A DNA stretch of 64,000 nucleotides, from positions 1-64,000 of the forward strand of contig CAYNFR010000006.1 in assembly GCA_964396595.1 (NCBI GenBank). Direction: 5' to 3'. Positions 8,764 through 18,599 of the stretch are shown one piece after another; within the stretch, counting starts at the first letter, position 1, and each line of letters opens with the position of its first letter. This DNA comes from CAYNFR01 sp964396595. Lineage in GTDB: Bacteria > Bacteroidota > Bacteroidia > Chitinophagales > Saprospiraceae. Below the pieces are notes generated by a model. That model was not told the DNA's origin and made no database searches. It saw nothing but the letters and a program-made list of their open reading frames with translations. The translations under genes and the position numbers were made by a program.

Positions 8764-11352
8764 GTGACCAACGTACGCCAGAGAATTGTCTATGCATTGT
8801 CGCTAATCGTGTTTTTCATAAATTTTATGGAAGAGGCAAAAAGTCAATGCATTAATAATGGATCGGATCAATTTTGGTCTGAAAACTGGATTAGTTGTGA
8901 TAGTCTTTCGAACCCCACTAATCCCGGTGTTTCTAATTTCTGGATATTATATGACCTTTCGCAGATTTATCTGATCGATTCACTTCATCTGTACAACCTC
9001 AATACCGCGGACACTTTAAATGGAGTACGTGATTTTGAATTGCATAGTTCTTTTGATGGCATAACTTGGGATTCTCAAGGTGCTTATACATGCCCGATGG
9101 CTTCTAATACAGCTGGATATAGCGGTACAAATATTACTTTACAACATTCATTCCAGGCAAGGTATGTTGTCCTGACAGCACTAAGCAACTATGGAGGTGA
9201 TTGCTATGGGCTGAGCGAAGTAATATTAGGCGTAGATACTGTTAGCTGCCGATTATTTACCCCTTCCCTCTCGATCGAATACAATCTGTGTTCCGAACAA
9301 TTCAATCTGGCGGTCGATAACTTGGATTCTTTCTCTTCTGTACAATTCAAATGGTCCAATGGTGCTGAGACATCCTCTATTCAATCATCTGATGAAGGTG
9401 TCTACCACGTGATTGCCTCTGATCCATCGTGCACACAGATAATAGAGACAGACGTTTCTAAACCGGCTATCAGAGAATCAGGCTGGGCGTCAGGAGAAAT
9501 TATTCCCGATGGCTCCTTTCTGTTCGCCAATCCTCTGTTTACATCCGGTCTGGCCAAAAATTCTGATAGGATCCACTTATACAATCCCTCATCTGTAGTG
9601 CTCGAGCAGGAATTTGTTGTACAAAAGGGTTCTAACTTTAGTATTGCCATTATAGATTGTGAAAATCAGCCTGAACAGTATTATTTAAATGAAAGAGCGC
9701 ACCCTCTATCTACCGGGTATGCCTATTACGACTATCTGGGCGGAGGGCATTCTTATGGCATCCATTCTACAGATGGCGGATCCACAGTCAGCGGGGGCGG
9801 TCTATTATCAGCATCAGAAGCATACCGCTTTTTAAATCAAGCCAGTTTCGGTGCCAATATGGAAGAAATGGCGCTAACAAGACATCTGGGTTATGAAGAA
9901 TGGATTGATTGGCAGTTGACCATTCCTCACGAATCCTATTTTAATCACTTAAGCTATAGAACAAGATTTGCGCCACGCATTCTTTATTGGCTCGATTGGC
10001 ATCGTACCTGGTGGCAGAATGTATTGACCGGCAATCAATATCTACGTGACCGGATGGCTTTCGCTCTAAGTCAGATATTCGTTATTTCCAGCAATAGTTT
10101 GTTGCGGAATTTTGCTGATGGTCTGACTTCATATTACGATCTGCTATCCAAGCATGCCTTCGGATCCTATCGCGATCTATTGTATGATGTGACATTACAT
10201 CCTACTATGGGGCACTACCTCACACATATGAGCAATGCTAAAACGGACTCGTCCAGAAATCAGTTTCCCGATGAAAACTATGCTCGCGAAATTTTGCAGC
10301 TATTTTCTATAGGTCTTTATGAGCTCAATATTGACGGGACAAGAAAAAAAGATATGCATGGTAATGACATCCCTACTTATAGCAATAATGAGATCATGCA
10401 ATTCTCTAGAGTTTTCACTGGATTGGCTAGTGCGGGTCGTCCATGGGGCGCACCGGTTCATGCCATTGACAATGCTGATGCCAATTCATATATGACAGTG
10501 CCCATGGTCATGCACGAAGATCAACATGAGCCGGGAGCAAAATATTTGTTTAACCAATATGAAATTCCTGCAGGGCAGACGGGTCTCGAAGATATTGCTC
10601 AAGCTATAGATCATATTTTCAATCACCCCAATGTCGGCCCCTTCATAGCAACAAGACTGATACAGCGCTTTGTCTCTTCGCATCCTTCACCAGGGTATGT
10701 ACAGCGCGTGGCTGAAATATTTAATAATGATGGCCAAGGAAACAGAGGGAATTTAGGTGCAGTTGTGAAGGCTATATTGCTCGATCCTGAAGCCAGAGAT
10801 TGCCAAAAAATAGCCGATCAATATCACGGCAAACTCAAAGAGCCTCTTCTACGCTTTACACAATTATATAAGGCATTCGAATTGGAAAGCAACCAAGGTA
10901 CCTTCTATGCATTAGGACAAAACATCGAAAGGCTCACAGCTCAAGCTCCCTTAAAAGCACCAAGCGTTTTTAATTTTTATACATCAGACTATAGACCTCC
11001 CGGAATCTTAAGCGATGTAATGTTAGACGCCCCCGAATTTCAGATATTTAACTCTACTACTTCCATAGGTTATGTTAACATGGTGGACTCTATTGCTCTA
11101 GTGGGCAATGTGCTAGATGTTGAAGAAGGCAAGGTTTCATTTAATTTATCACACGAACTATCTCTCGCAGATAACCCCGACATGCTAGTGGAACACTTAA
11201 ATATCAAATTAACAAGTGGTACACTTCAACCCAAAACAAAGCAAATTATCCGCCAGGCGGTTCAAGATATGTCATCATTTAGTGCCGAACAACGCGTTAA
11301 AATGGCTATTTATCTTATTGCTTCTACTCCGGAGTTTGCGATATTAAAATGA
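8764..11352 (+). CDS. Exported DUF1800 family protein with N-terminal discoidin-like (F5/8 type C) domain
   Basis: This 862-residue protein is read from a GTG at 8764 because that start supplies a signal peptide (hydrophobic core about 8-20, cleavage near A-K-S before Q28). The next in-frame ATG at 8827 would lose it. Residues about 30-158 resemble a galactose-binding/F5/8 type C domain (L-Y-D-L-S-Q strand, S-S-F-D-G-I-T-W, Y-V-V-L-T). The DUF1800 domain covers about 349-745 and contains L-R-D-R-M-A-F-A-L-S-Q and the N-Y-A-R-E-I-L-Q-L-F motif near 500. The function of DUF1800 is unknown, but it is nearly always encoded beside a DUF1501 protein, as here (6 bases apart). No T9SS sorting tail is visible. 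The cell-surface role is inferred. Confidence 0.82.
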   Translation: MTNVRQRIVYALSLIVFFINFMEEAKSQCINNGSDQFWSENWISCDSLSNPTNPGVSNFWILYDLSQIYLIDSLHLYNLNTADTLNGVRDFELHSSFDGITWDSQGAYTCPMASNTAGYSGTNITLQHSFQARYVVLTALSNYGGDCYGLSEVILGVDTVSCRLFTPSLSIEYNLCSEQFNLAVDNLDSFSSVQFKWSNGAETSSIQSSDEGVYHVIASDPSCTQIIETDVSKPAIRESGWASGEIIPDGSFLFANPLFTSGLAKNSDRIHLYNPSSVVLEQEFVVQKGSNFSIAIIDCENQPEQYYLNERAHPLSTGYAYYDYLGGGHSYGIHSTDGGSTVSGGGLLSASEAYRFLNQASFGANMEEMALTRHLGYEEWIDWQLTIPHESYFNHLSYRTRFAPRILYWLDWHRTWWQNVLTGNQYLRDRMAFALSQIFVISSNSLLRNFADGLTSYYDLLSKHAFGSYRDLLYDVTLHPTMGHYLTHMSNAKTDSSRNQFPDENYAREILQLFSIGLYELNIDGTRKKDMHGNDIPTYSNNEIMQFSRVFTGLASAGRPWGAPVHAIDNADANSYMTVPMVMHEDQHEPGAKYLFNQYEIPAGQTGLEDIAQAIDHIFNHPNVGPFIATRLIQRFVSSHPSPGYVQRVAEIFNNDGQGNRGNLGAVVKAILLDPEARDCQKIADQYHGKLKEPLLRFTQLYKAFELESNQGTFYALGQNIERLTAQAPLKAPSVFNFYTSDYRPPGILSDVMLDAPEFQIFNSTTSIGYVNMVDSIALVGNVLDVEEGKVSFNLSHELSLADNPDMLVEHLNIKLTSGTLQPKTKQIIRQAVQDMSSFSAEQRVKMAIYLIASTPEFAILK

Positions 11353-11358
11353 TCTGAG

Positions 11359-12750
11359 ATGTCTAAAATCAATCGTCGACACTTTTTAGGACAAGCCAGC
11401 TGTGCAGCGGTAGGAAGTACTACTTTTCTTTCCTCTCTCTTCAACCTTCATAGCATCAATGCCAGTGCAGGATATCATCATACCCAAGATTTTAAAGCAC
11501 TTGTATGCATCATGCTCGCAGGAGGTAATGATTCATTCAATATGTTAATTCCGAGGGGAAACTCCGAATATCAACAATACGAATTGACGCGCAGTGGGCT
11601 CTCCATTCCGCAAAATCAGATATTAACCCTTGACCAAGGCGTGAATAATGGTCGCGAACTCGGACTACATCCGATGATACCCGGAATGCAGTCATTATAT
11701 AATGATGGGAATATGACCTTTGTCGCTAATGTGGGTTCGTTGGTGGAGCGGACCACATTGGGATCATATAACAGTGGTTCGGCACTACCCTTAGGTTTAT
11801 TTTCGCATGTTGATGAGCAGGCCCATTGGCAAACTTCTACGCCTAATAATCGTGGCAGTATCGGCTGGGCAGGACGAATGGCTGACCTATTGTGCACAGT
11901 CAATCAAAACGACAATATTTCGATGAACTTTTCATTGTCCGGCACTAACCTATTCCAAACCGGTGTTACGGTCACTCCGTACAGTTTATCACAAGCCGGC
12001 AGTACAGGCATCAATGGATTTGGTCAATCAGACCTCCTTAATCAGATAAGACAATCCAGTCTAGACAGTATTTTGTCACAACACTACAGTAATCTATATG
12101 ACAGAACATATAGTGAAATCTTGTCTAGTTCACAAAAAACGCATGAAATTTATGCGTCAGCATTGAATAGTCTCGAACCTTTCCAGACTCAGTTCAGTCA
12201 GAATAATCAGCTAGCGCAGAACTTAAGAGTTGTGGCGCAGACTATTGCCATCAGAGAAGCATTGGGTCTGTCGCGACAAATATATTTCGTCAACTACGGG
12301 GGATGGGATCATCATGATGAAGTACTAAATATCCAGGCGCGCATGCTCGGAGTTCTCGATCAAGCTCTGTCAGAATTTTATGCGGCAACGGTAGAGCTGG
12401 GTGTAGAAGATTCGGTTACCACTTTTTCAATATCGGACTTTGGTCGGACGTTGTCCTCCAATGGCAAAGGCTCAGACCACGCATGGGGTGGAAATTGTTT
12501 TGTGATGGGGGGCGCTGTAAAGGGTAATCAAATTTATGGACAATATCCGGATCTTAATCTAGGCAATCCTCTCGATGTCGGACGAGGTAGACTCATCCCG
12601 ACACTTTCCGCCGATGAATATTTCGCAGAATTAGCCTTATGGTTTGGTGTGCCTAAATCAGAATTGGACATGGTATTACCCAATATCGCTAACTTCTTTA
12701 ATCTTCAATCAAGTACTCCCCCTATCGGCTTTCTCCTAGATGACATCTAG
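11359..12750 (+). CDS. DUF1501 family exported protein with twin-arginine-like leader
   Basis: This 463-residue protein begins with a twin-arginine-like leader: R6-R7-H-F-L-G, then a small-residue hydrophobic stretch to about 35. This suggests export of a folded protein through Tat. The DUF1501 domain (alkaline-phosphatase/sulfatase-like fold by family) shows L-A-G-G-N-D-S-F-N-M near 53, Y-G-G-W-D-H-H-D near 313 and S-D-F-G-R-T...H-A-W-G-G near 358-377. The conserved Asp/His residues would suit metal binding. It is co-transcribed with the DUF1800 gene, with a 6-base gap. Substrate and reaction are unknown for the family. Confidence 0.85.
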   Translation: MSKINRRHFLGQASCAAVGSTTFLSSLFNLHSINASAGYHHTQDFKALVCIMLAGGNDSFNMLIPRGNSEYQQYELTRSGLSIPQNQILTLDQGVNNGRELGLHPMIPGMQSLYNDGNMTFVANVGSLVERTTLGSYNSGSALPLGLFSHVDEQAHWQTSTPNNRGSIGWAGRMADLLCTVNQNDNISMNFSLSGTNLFQTGVTVTPYSLSQAGSTGINGFGQSDLLNQIRQSSLDSILSQHYSNLYDRTYSEILSSSQKTHEIYASALNSLEPFQTQFSQNNQLAQNLRVVAQTIAIREALGLSRQIYFVNYGGWDHHDEVLNIQARMLGVLDQALSEFYAATVELGVEDSVTTFSISDFGRTLSSNGKGSDHAWGGNCFVMGGAVKGNQIYGQYPDLNLGNPLDVGRGRLIPTLSADEYFAELALWFGVPKSELDMVLPNIANFFNLQSSTPPIGFLLDDI

Positions 12751-12788
12751 CGCTTCAGAATAACAAGGTATTCTCACCTATCAAGCTA

Positions 12789-13229
12789 TCAAGCTGTACC
12801 CAGCTGTTGAAGCTTTTCGCTCCATAACGCGGGCAGAGGGATTTTTTTTAACTCAACATAGTTGTATGGAATAATGGATTGTAGAGATATCGCCGCTATC
12901 CGCATATGTGTCGTCGAATAGATCTGGGACTCCAAGATGAACCTATCCACCAATATTTCTTTGACAGCACAAGTGACTAAGGCTGTATCAGGGTAGGTCA
13001 TAGGATAAATATATTTACAATCCTGCCACGCGAGAATAGGCCCCATTTCGTTATTAAACCCGGTCTCCATCATATTTTCAAATAATCGAACCCTTGCTGT
13101 TTCTGTCCATTTGAGATAGACAAGATTGTTGACATGGCGTGCCATATCCATATCTCCCCACAAGACGGGCAACTCGAGTTTAATAGGCACTGTCGCGATT
13201 TCAGGAAAGAGTTTAACCAAATGCTTCAT
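12789..13229 (-). CDS. Acyl-CoA thioesterase, hotdog fold (4HBT family)
   Basis: This 146-residue protein has the 4-hydroxybenzoyl-CoA-thioesterase-like signature G-D-M-D-M-A-R-H-V-N-N-L-V-Y at residues 25-38, in which an Asp (D26 or D28) and H-V-N-N form the active-site region at the start of the long hotdog helix. Length matches the family (about 130-150). These enzymes hydrolyse acyl-CoA thioesters in the cytosol; the acyl chain cannot be read from sequence. It is convergent with the DUF1501 gene and divergent from moaA, with only about 90 bases to the latter. It is probably a single-gene unit. Confidence 0.82.
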   Translation of the reverse strand: MKHLVKLFPEIATVPIKLELPVLWGDMDMARHVNNLVYLKWTETARVRLFENMMETGFNNEMGPILAWQDCKYIYPMTYPDTALVTCAVKEILVDRFILESQIYSTTHMRIAAISLQSIIPYNYVELKKIPLPALWSEKLQQLGTA

Positions 13230-13319
13230 CGATATACCTTATTTATCATTTGTTACATTCCACTTTCCAAAAATACAATTTTATGATTTCTTACCGAAAG
13301 GAAAGCCTTACATTTGGAT

Positions 13320-14300
13320 ATGCTCTATGATAATCACGGTCGCATAGTCAATTACCTTCGCATAGCGGTTACAGACAGGTGTAACCTGAGATGCCATTAC
13401 TGTATGCCCGAGGAGGGTATTACCTACGTAGATAAAGGCCATCTACTATCATATGAAGAGCTAATCAGAGCAAGCTCTTTACTCGTTTCACAAGGCGTTA
13501 ATAAGGTGCGTATTACAGGCGGAGAACCATTCCTCCGAAAGGATTTGATGGATTTTATTAGATCCTTGTCCACCTTAAAAGGGCTCACAAGCTGGCATAT
13601 TACGACTAATGGTGTATTGACCGCGCCGTATCTAGAAGAACTAAAATCACTCGGCATTGCTTCTATCAACTTAAGTCTTGACACCTTAGATAGTGAGAGG
13701 TTTTTTAAGATCACGCGGAGAGATCAGTTTCAAAAGGTTCACGAATGTCTGACGACAATGCTATCACTAGGGATCAGGACAAAAATAAATATGGTTGTGA
13801 TGAATGGTATTAATACAGATGATATTATCTCGATGATAGAACTCGGACGACATCAGCCTATCCAAATTAGATTTCTTGAAGAAATGCCTTTTAATGGCTC
13901 AGGAGAATCTCAACTAAATGATCATTGGACTTATATAGATATTATAAAACACATCGAAAACCACTACGGCAAGCTGACACCAGTTATTCCAGAACCCAAT
14001 GCTACCGCCACGGTTTACAAAGTGCCCGGCCATATGGGCAATATAGGCATCATCGCCTCTTTTAGCCGCACATTTTGTGGAACTTGCAACCGGTTACGCT
14101 TGACACCTACTGGGCTAATAAAAACGTGTCTGTATGACGACGGCATATTTAATATAAGAGATCTCATGCGGGTAGGTGCCTCTGATGAAGAAATATTGAT
14201 TGCAGTAACTCAGGCTATCGGCAACCGTGCAAAAGATGGATTCGAGGCCGAAGCTGCACGATTACCTATAGGCGAATCAATGGCCACCATCGGGGGATGA
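13320..14300 (+). CDS. moaA: GTP 3',8-cyclase MoaA (molybdenum cofactor biosynthesis)
   Basis: This radical-SAM enzyme converts GTP to 3',8-cyclo-7,8-dihydro-GTP, the first step of molybdopterin synthesis. The N-terminal cluster motif is C21-N-L-R-C25-H-Y-C28, preceded by R-I-A-V-T-D-R. The second cluster is bound by a C-G-T-C-N-R-L-R-L motif near 251-259 and a T-C-L-Y about 14 residues later. The protein ends in the G-G dipeptide that the active site needs. The ATG at 13320 is chosen over a TTG at 13314, which would add only two residues. Its stop overlaps the moeA start (ATGA). Other moa/mog genes are not present here. Confidence 0.95.
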   Translation: MLYDNHGRIVNYLRIAVTDRCNLRCHYCMPEEGITYVDKGHLLSYEELIRASSLLVSQGVNKVRITGGEPFLRKDLMDFIRSLSTLKGLTSWHITTNGVLTAPYLEELKSLGIASINLSLDTLDSERFFKITRRDQFQKVHECLTTMLSLGIRTKINMVVMNGINTDDIISMIELGRHQPIQIRFLEEMPFNGSGESQLNDHWTYIDIIKHIENHYGKLTPVIPEPNATATVYKVPGHMGNIGIIASFSRTFCGTCNRLRLTPTGLIKTCLYDDGIFNIRDLMRVGASDEEILIAVTQAIGNRAKDGFEAEAARLPIGESMATIGG

Positions 14301-15484
14301 TTTCAGTCAATAAAGCAGAGCAGCTGATTTTAGATCAGCTACGATCCTACGGCACAGAAGCAGTTAGTATCGACGCTGCTGTCGGCAGAATCTTAGCGGA
14401 GAATATTTATGCTGACAGGGACATGCCTCCATTCGATCGCGTTACGATGGACGGAATTGCCTTTAATTATGCTTACTGGTCGTCTCACAAAGGACCTATG
14501 CGTATAAAGGCTAAGGCAGCCGCCGGTCACCCAAAAATCATTCTGAGTCACCCTTCACATTGTATCGAAGTTATGACAGGCGCCATTTTGCCAGAGGGCT
14601 GTGATACAGTTATCAGATACGAAGAGTTATCTATCGCCTTACACACTGCGACTATTCTTTCCTCTTCTGTTGTGGCTGGACAATGTATACACCGTCAGGC
14701 GCTAGAGCATAAGGCAGGGACTGAGATTATTAAATCCAATAATATCGTGACAGTAGGCATGCTTAATGCGTTAACTACTGTAGGGCGTTCTTCCGTGCTG
14801 GTTTATAAATTACCAAAAATCGGGATTGTTACCACTGGAGATGAGCTTGTACCCATAGATAGCACTCCTGCCGAACATCAAATAAGGATATCCAATGCCT
14901 ACGCTGTGCAAGGTTTACTCAAGGCTGACTTGATAAGCTCAGAAATAATCCATTCAAGGGACACACCTGAAGAATTATATGCTATTATGAACAATGCGAT
15001 CATCAGTTATGATATCGTAATAATAATAGGTGGTGTATCTCAGGGGAAGCACGACTATGTACCTGACACATTAGAAGGTCTCAAGGTTAAAGAATATTTT
15101 CACAAAATAGCACAACGTCCCGGCAAACCTATGTGGTTTGGTTGTCATGAAAATAAAGCAGTAGTTTTTGCCCTGCCAGGCAATCCTGTCTCTTCGTTTT
15201 TATGTGCCGTTCGCTACATACGCCCATGGGTAAGAAAGTGTTTCTTTCAAGAAGTACGACCATCCATAGCAAGATTGTCTCAACAGATTATATTCAAACC
15301 TGATTTAAGCTATTTCCCCCTTGTAAAGATCGTTAACATAAAAGGCGAAATATGGGCTAAGCCCATTGTAAATAGCGGCAGTGGAGATCTTACTTCATTG
15401 ATTAATGCAGATGCTTTTATAGAACTACCTCCTGATCGCCAGGTCTTCGAGAAAGGAGAATTATTTCCTTTTTTCAGTTTCTGA
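14297..15484 (+). CDS. moeA: Molybdopterin molybdenumtransferase MoeA
   Basis: This 395-residue protein matches MoeA over its whole length. Visible motifs are M-P-P-F-D-R-V-T-M-D-G near residues 35-45, G-A-I-L-P-E-G-C-D-T-V-I-R-Y-E near 97-111, the T-T-G-D-E-L motif near 178-183, G-G-V-S-Q-G-K-H-D-Y in the catalytic domain, and A-L-P-G-N-P-V-S-S near 295. MoeA inserts molybdate into adenylylated molybdopterin. It is translationally coupled to moaA, so the pair forms a small operon. Molybdoenzymes that would use the cofactor are not in the window. Confidence 0.93.
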   Translation: MISVNKAEQLILDQLRSYGTEAVSIDAAVGRILAENIYADRDMPPFDRVTMDGIAFNYAYWSSHKGPMRIKAKAAAGHPKIILSHPSHCIEVMTGAILPEGCDTVIRYEELSIALHTATILSSSVVAGQCIHRQALEHKAGTEIIKSNNIVTVGMLNALTTVGRSSVLVYKLPKIGIVTTGDELVPIDSTPAEHQIRISNAYAVQGLLKADLISSEIIHSRDTPEELYAIMNNAIISYDIVIIIGGVSQGKHDYVPDTLEGLKVKEYFHKIAQRPGKPMWFGCHENKAVVFALPGNPVSSFLCAVRYIRPWVRKCFFQEVRPSIARLSQQIIFKPDLSYFPLVKIVNIKGEIWAKPIVNSGSGDLTSLINADAFIELPPDRQVFEKGELFPFFSF

Positions 15485-15665
15485 GACTTCTTAACTTATT
15501 TACAGACTTTGTTCGTAGTGATTACTAACCATTTCTTCTTATCCATCTATTGCTATGTTCTTAGCTTGGCACTGATTTTGCACTATGAATTGATGTAATA
15601 TTCATTGAAGGTATATAATAGCCGACTTTGAAAAAGGCAACTTTTTTTGACTATAAACTTAAAAA

Positions 15666-16208
15666 ATGAAAACTAAGCTATTAACCTTATTGGCGGTAAT
15701 CAGTACCATTTCTCTTTCTGCCAAAAACATCCTGACCATCGTCGTAGTGGAAGGTAAAGCGCTTCTTGTATCCATTAATGAATCCGGAGAGGTGGTTGAT
15801 ACCTATATGGAGATCAAGGATTACTTTCAAGAGGATAAAAATCTCGATGAAAAGCTGGAAGAGGCCAAGCGAAATTATGTCATCCTTTCTTCACAAGAAA
15901 TCAGTCAGATCAGATTTATTCCCCTCCTAGGTATGAATGAGAAGATCGATGTATTCGTAGAAAACAATCTTAAAGATCTTGCTTACCACTACAAGTCTAC
16001 TTACGCTAACCAAATTGTGATCACCGTAGCAAAAAACAAAAAAACAGAACATCTTGTCGAGCAGACAGTCAAGCAGATCAACAATACATTAAATACATTG
16101 GGTGTGTCGGAGAGGGACATTCGCGTTGACGAAAAGATAGATATGGGAGATGAACCGACACAGTTCGTTAAGGTAGCGTCCAATTTGAAATCTTTACCTA
16201 CACTATAA
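15666..16208 (+). CDS. Exported protein of unknown function (180 residues)
   Basis: I do not recognise this protein. It has a short signal peptide (about residues 1-19, small residues before the K-N at 20-21), then a beta-strand-like segment, a charged helical stretch rich in Asp/Glu/Lys at about 48-70, and a C-terminal half with alternating hydrophobic residues. The end, with N-T-L-N-T-L-G-V-S-E-R-D-I-R-V-D-E and then a short V-K-V-A-S strand, faintly recalls the helix-loop-strand of OmpA-like domains, but the peptidoglycan-binding Asp/Arg positions are not clear. It has its own 181-base upstream gap and is convergent with rlmN. Confidence 0.6.
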   Translation: MKTKLLTLLAVISTISLSAKNILTIVVVEGKALLVSINESGEVVDTYMEIKDYFQEDKNLDEKLEEAKRNYVILSSQEISQIRFIPLLGMNEKIDVFVENNLKDLAYHYKSTYANQIVITVAKNKKTEHLVEQTVKQINNTLNTLGVSERDIRVDEKIDMGDEPTQFVKVASNLKSLPTL

Positions 16209-16222
16209 GCTAATGGAAGTTT

Positions 16223-17272
16223 TTATTCCTTGTTAGCTAATTGGCCGCAGGCGGCATCAATATCCTTTCCGCGGCTCTTGCGGACAGTGACCATCACGCC
16301 ATGATCACGGAGATAAGAGGCAAATCGGTCAAGGCTATCCTCGTCAGACTTTTCAAATGAAACTCCCTCCACAGGATTATATTCTATAATATTGACGAGC
16401 ACCGGAAAGGACGAACATAACTTGACAAGTTTGGCCGCATCATCAAGGCTATCATTAAAGCTTTTGAAGGCAATGTATTCATAGCTTATCTTATTGCCTG
16501 TTGTATTAAAATAGTACTTCATCGCCTCCATCAGGATCTTAAGATTGTTTGTCTCATTGATGGGCATGATCTGATTTCGTTTAGCATCATCGGCAGCATG
16601 AAGGGATAGCGCCAGACGCACCTTAGCATTGTCGTCCGCCATCTTGACAATCATCTTGGCGATTCCGGCGGTGCTAACAGTAATCCTACGAGCTGAAAAA
16701 CCGAGGCCCTCCGGACTTGTCATCACCTCAATACTTTTCATGAGCTCGCCATAATTGAGCAAGGGCTCCCCCATACCCATGAAAACGATATTGGTAATAG
16801 GGTGACCATATTCTTCTAAACAGCGCTGATTGACCGCAAATACCTGATCATAAATCTCCGGAGCTTCGAGATTGCGCATCCGTTTCATCTTGCCTGTCGC
16901 ACAAAAACTACATGTCAGACTGCACCCCACCTGGGTACTCACGCATACGGTATATCGATTGTCGATTCGCACAGGTATCAACACAGACTCTATTTTGTTG
17001 TCATCGTGAAGCTTGAATCTAAATTTGATTGTACCATCAACACTATGTTGGACAATATCCTCCTGGATACCATTAATAATAAATTGGCTGGATAAGCGGC
17101 TTCTTAGCTCCTTGCTAAGATTCGTCATGTCTTCAAACGAGTGCACTCCTTTCTGCCATAACCATTGCTTAATCTGTCTGACACGAAAGGCAGGCAAAGC
17201 CCAATGATCAAATGCCTCTTTGAGCTCAAGATCTGAAAGTTTGCGAATATCAATGCGTGTAGTATCATCCAT
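16223..17272 (-). CDS. rlmN: Dual-specificity RNA methyltransferase RlmN
   Basis: This radical-SAM enzyme methylates C2 of A2503 in 23S rRNA and A37 of some tRNAs. The cluster motif is C117-S-L-T-C121-S-F-C124, preceded by V-S-T-Q-V-G, and the catalytic acceptor cysteine is C342 near the C-terminus in A-A-C-G-Q-L. I start at the ATG at 17272 (M-D-D-T-T-R-I-D-I). An upstream in-frame ATG at 17368 would add 32 residues of non-conserved, Cys/Tyr-rich sequence reaching almost to the divergent kinase gene. The 349-residue product matches the family length. Confidence 0.95.
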   Translation of the reverse strand: MDDTTRIDIRKLSDLELKEAFDHWALPAFRVRQIKQWLWQKGVHSFEDMTNLSKELRSRLSSQFIINGIQEDIVQHSVDGTIKFRFKLHDDNKIESVLIPVRIDNRYTVCVSTQVGCSLTCSFCATGKMKRMRNLEAPEIYDQVFAVNQRCLEEYGHPITNIVFMGMGEPLLNYGELMKSIEVMTSPEGLGFSARRITVSTAGIAKMIVKMADDNAKVRLALSLHAADDAKRNQIMPINETNNLKILMEAMKYYFNTTGNKISYEYIAFKSFNDSLDDAAKLVKLCSSFPVLVNIIEYNPVEGVSFEKSDEDSLDRFASYLRDHGVMVTVRKSRGKDIDAACGQLANKE

Positions 17273-17380
17273 ATCAGGGCACAAAAATACAGCATTACAG
17301 CGCGTATTACCCAGATAGATAATATAATAGCAAACACTTACTTGTATCAATCTCTCGTTACATTGCATGACTGAATATCA

Positions 17381-18532
17381 ATGAACAGATCAGTACGCCA
17401 TATATCACTGATGATCGTGGGGATAATCGTCCTCGTGGTCACAATCTTTTATTCTAATTACCTAGCTAATCAACTTGCCATCAGTGAACGCAAAAATCTT
17501 GAGCTCTACATCGAGACGGTAGACCTCGTCGCAAACAATGAAGATCTTGATAAAGACATCACCCTAGAGCTGAAAATCATCCAGGACTTCACCCTGCCTG
17601 TGATAATCCGAGGTGAGGACGGTGAGATACAAGGTATAAACTGGTCTGAAAGTCAGAACATTGACGAGGCATTTCTTAAAAGTAAAATAGCCGAATTCGA
17701 AAAATCTGATAAAAAGCCACTGCGAGGCCCCGGCTATCTTAAGGAAATATTCTTCTTTGACACCCCCCTTTACACGCGCATTAAATACTTTCCAATACTC
17801 CAAGCTGCCTTGATCGCATTATTTGTAGGACTGGCTTATGTAATCTTTAGAGCTAATCGCCGTGCCGAACAAAATTTAATCTGGGCTGGTATGGCCAAAG
17901 AAACAGCACACCAGCTAGGCACTCCGATCAGTGGGATCATGGCCTGGATTCAATATCTTAAAGAAGTCGATCCAGATGAAGAAAATGATATTGACATTGT
18001 AGCCGAACTCGAAAAAGATGTCGGACGTCTTGAGCTTATTGCAGATAGATTCAGCAAAATCGGATCTGTACCGGAGCTTAAACATATTAATATTTTAGAA
18101 CCTATCGCGGAGATAGAAGACTACATGAAGCACCGTTCACCACGAAAAATGGTCTTTGATTTCCCACGCAATCAAGAGGCACTTTATGCCAATATAAATG
18201 TTCATCTGTTCAGTTGGGTACTCGAAAACCTCATTCGCAATGCCCTTGATGCTATGGATGGACAGGGCACTATCCGACTTACTGCAGCAGAATCCGGGCT
18301 TACCATCAATATTGATATCACAGATACCGGCTCAGGCATCCCCGCGTCAAAGTTTAAGACCATATTTAAGCCGGGATATTCTACCAAGGCAAGAGGATGG
18401 GGTCTAGGACTCTCACTTGCTAAAAGAATAGTGGAAGAGTATCATAGAGGCAAAATTTTCGTCAAACATTCTCGGTTAAATCAAGGCACTACCTTCTGTG
18501 TCCAATTGCCAAAACCTGCACAGCAGCAATAA
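17381..18532 (+). CDS. Membrane sensor histidine kinase (orphan)
   Basis: This 383-residue protein has a membrane helix at about 8-27, a periplasmic sensor segment of about 110 residues, and a second helix at about 136-157. The dimerisation/phosphoacceptor helix contains K-E-T-A-H177-Q-L-G-T-P. The ATPase domain has an N box (N-L-I-R-N-A-L-D-A-M, about 283-292), D-T-G-S-G-I-P and a G-W-G-L-G-L-S-L glycine box. This layout is common in Bacteroidota. No response regulator is adjacent, so its partner is elsewhere. It is divergent from rlmN and the signal sensed is unknown. Confidence 0.9.
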   Translation: MNRSVRHISLMIVGIIVLVVTIFYSNYLANQLAISERKNLELYIETVDLVANNEDLDKDITLELKIIQDFTLPVIIRGEDGEIQGINWSESQNIDEAFLKSKIAEFEKSDKKPLRGPGYLKEIFFFDTPLYTRIKYFPILQAALIALFVGLAYVIFRANRRAEQNLIWAGMAKETAHQLGTPISGIMAWIQYLKEVDPDEENDIDIVAELEKDVGRLELIADRFSKIGSVPELKHINILEPIAEIEDYMKHRSPRKMVFDFPRNQEALYANINVHLFSWVLENLIRNALDAMDGQGTIRLTAAESGLTINIDITDTGSGIPASKFKTIFKPGYSTKARGWGLGLSLAKRIVEEYHRGKIFVKHSRLNQGTTFCVQLPKPAQQQ

Positions 18533-18599
18533 AAGTCAAATAGAGACCATGCCGAATGAGGAAGAACATCTATCTTTAAAATATGAAGCGTGAAAGCCT

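Noticed and set aside
12757..12774. Hairpin AGAATA/TATTCT between the convergent DUF1501 and thioesterase genes
   Set aside because: Six A/T-rich pairs and no T run on either strand; not enough for a terminator call.
16001..16183. Minus-strand frame inside the exported 180-residue protein gene
   Set aside because: It lies wholly within a gene with a signal peptide and steady codon pattern; a shadow frame with no motif.
17273..17368. Upstream start for rlmN that adds 32 residues
   Set aside because: The added stretch is Cys/Tyr-rich and not family-like, and would fill nearly all of the divergent promoter region.
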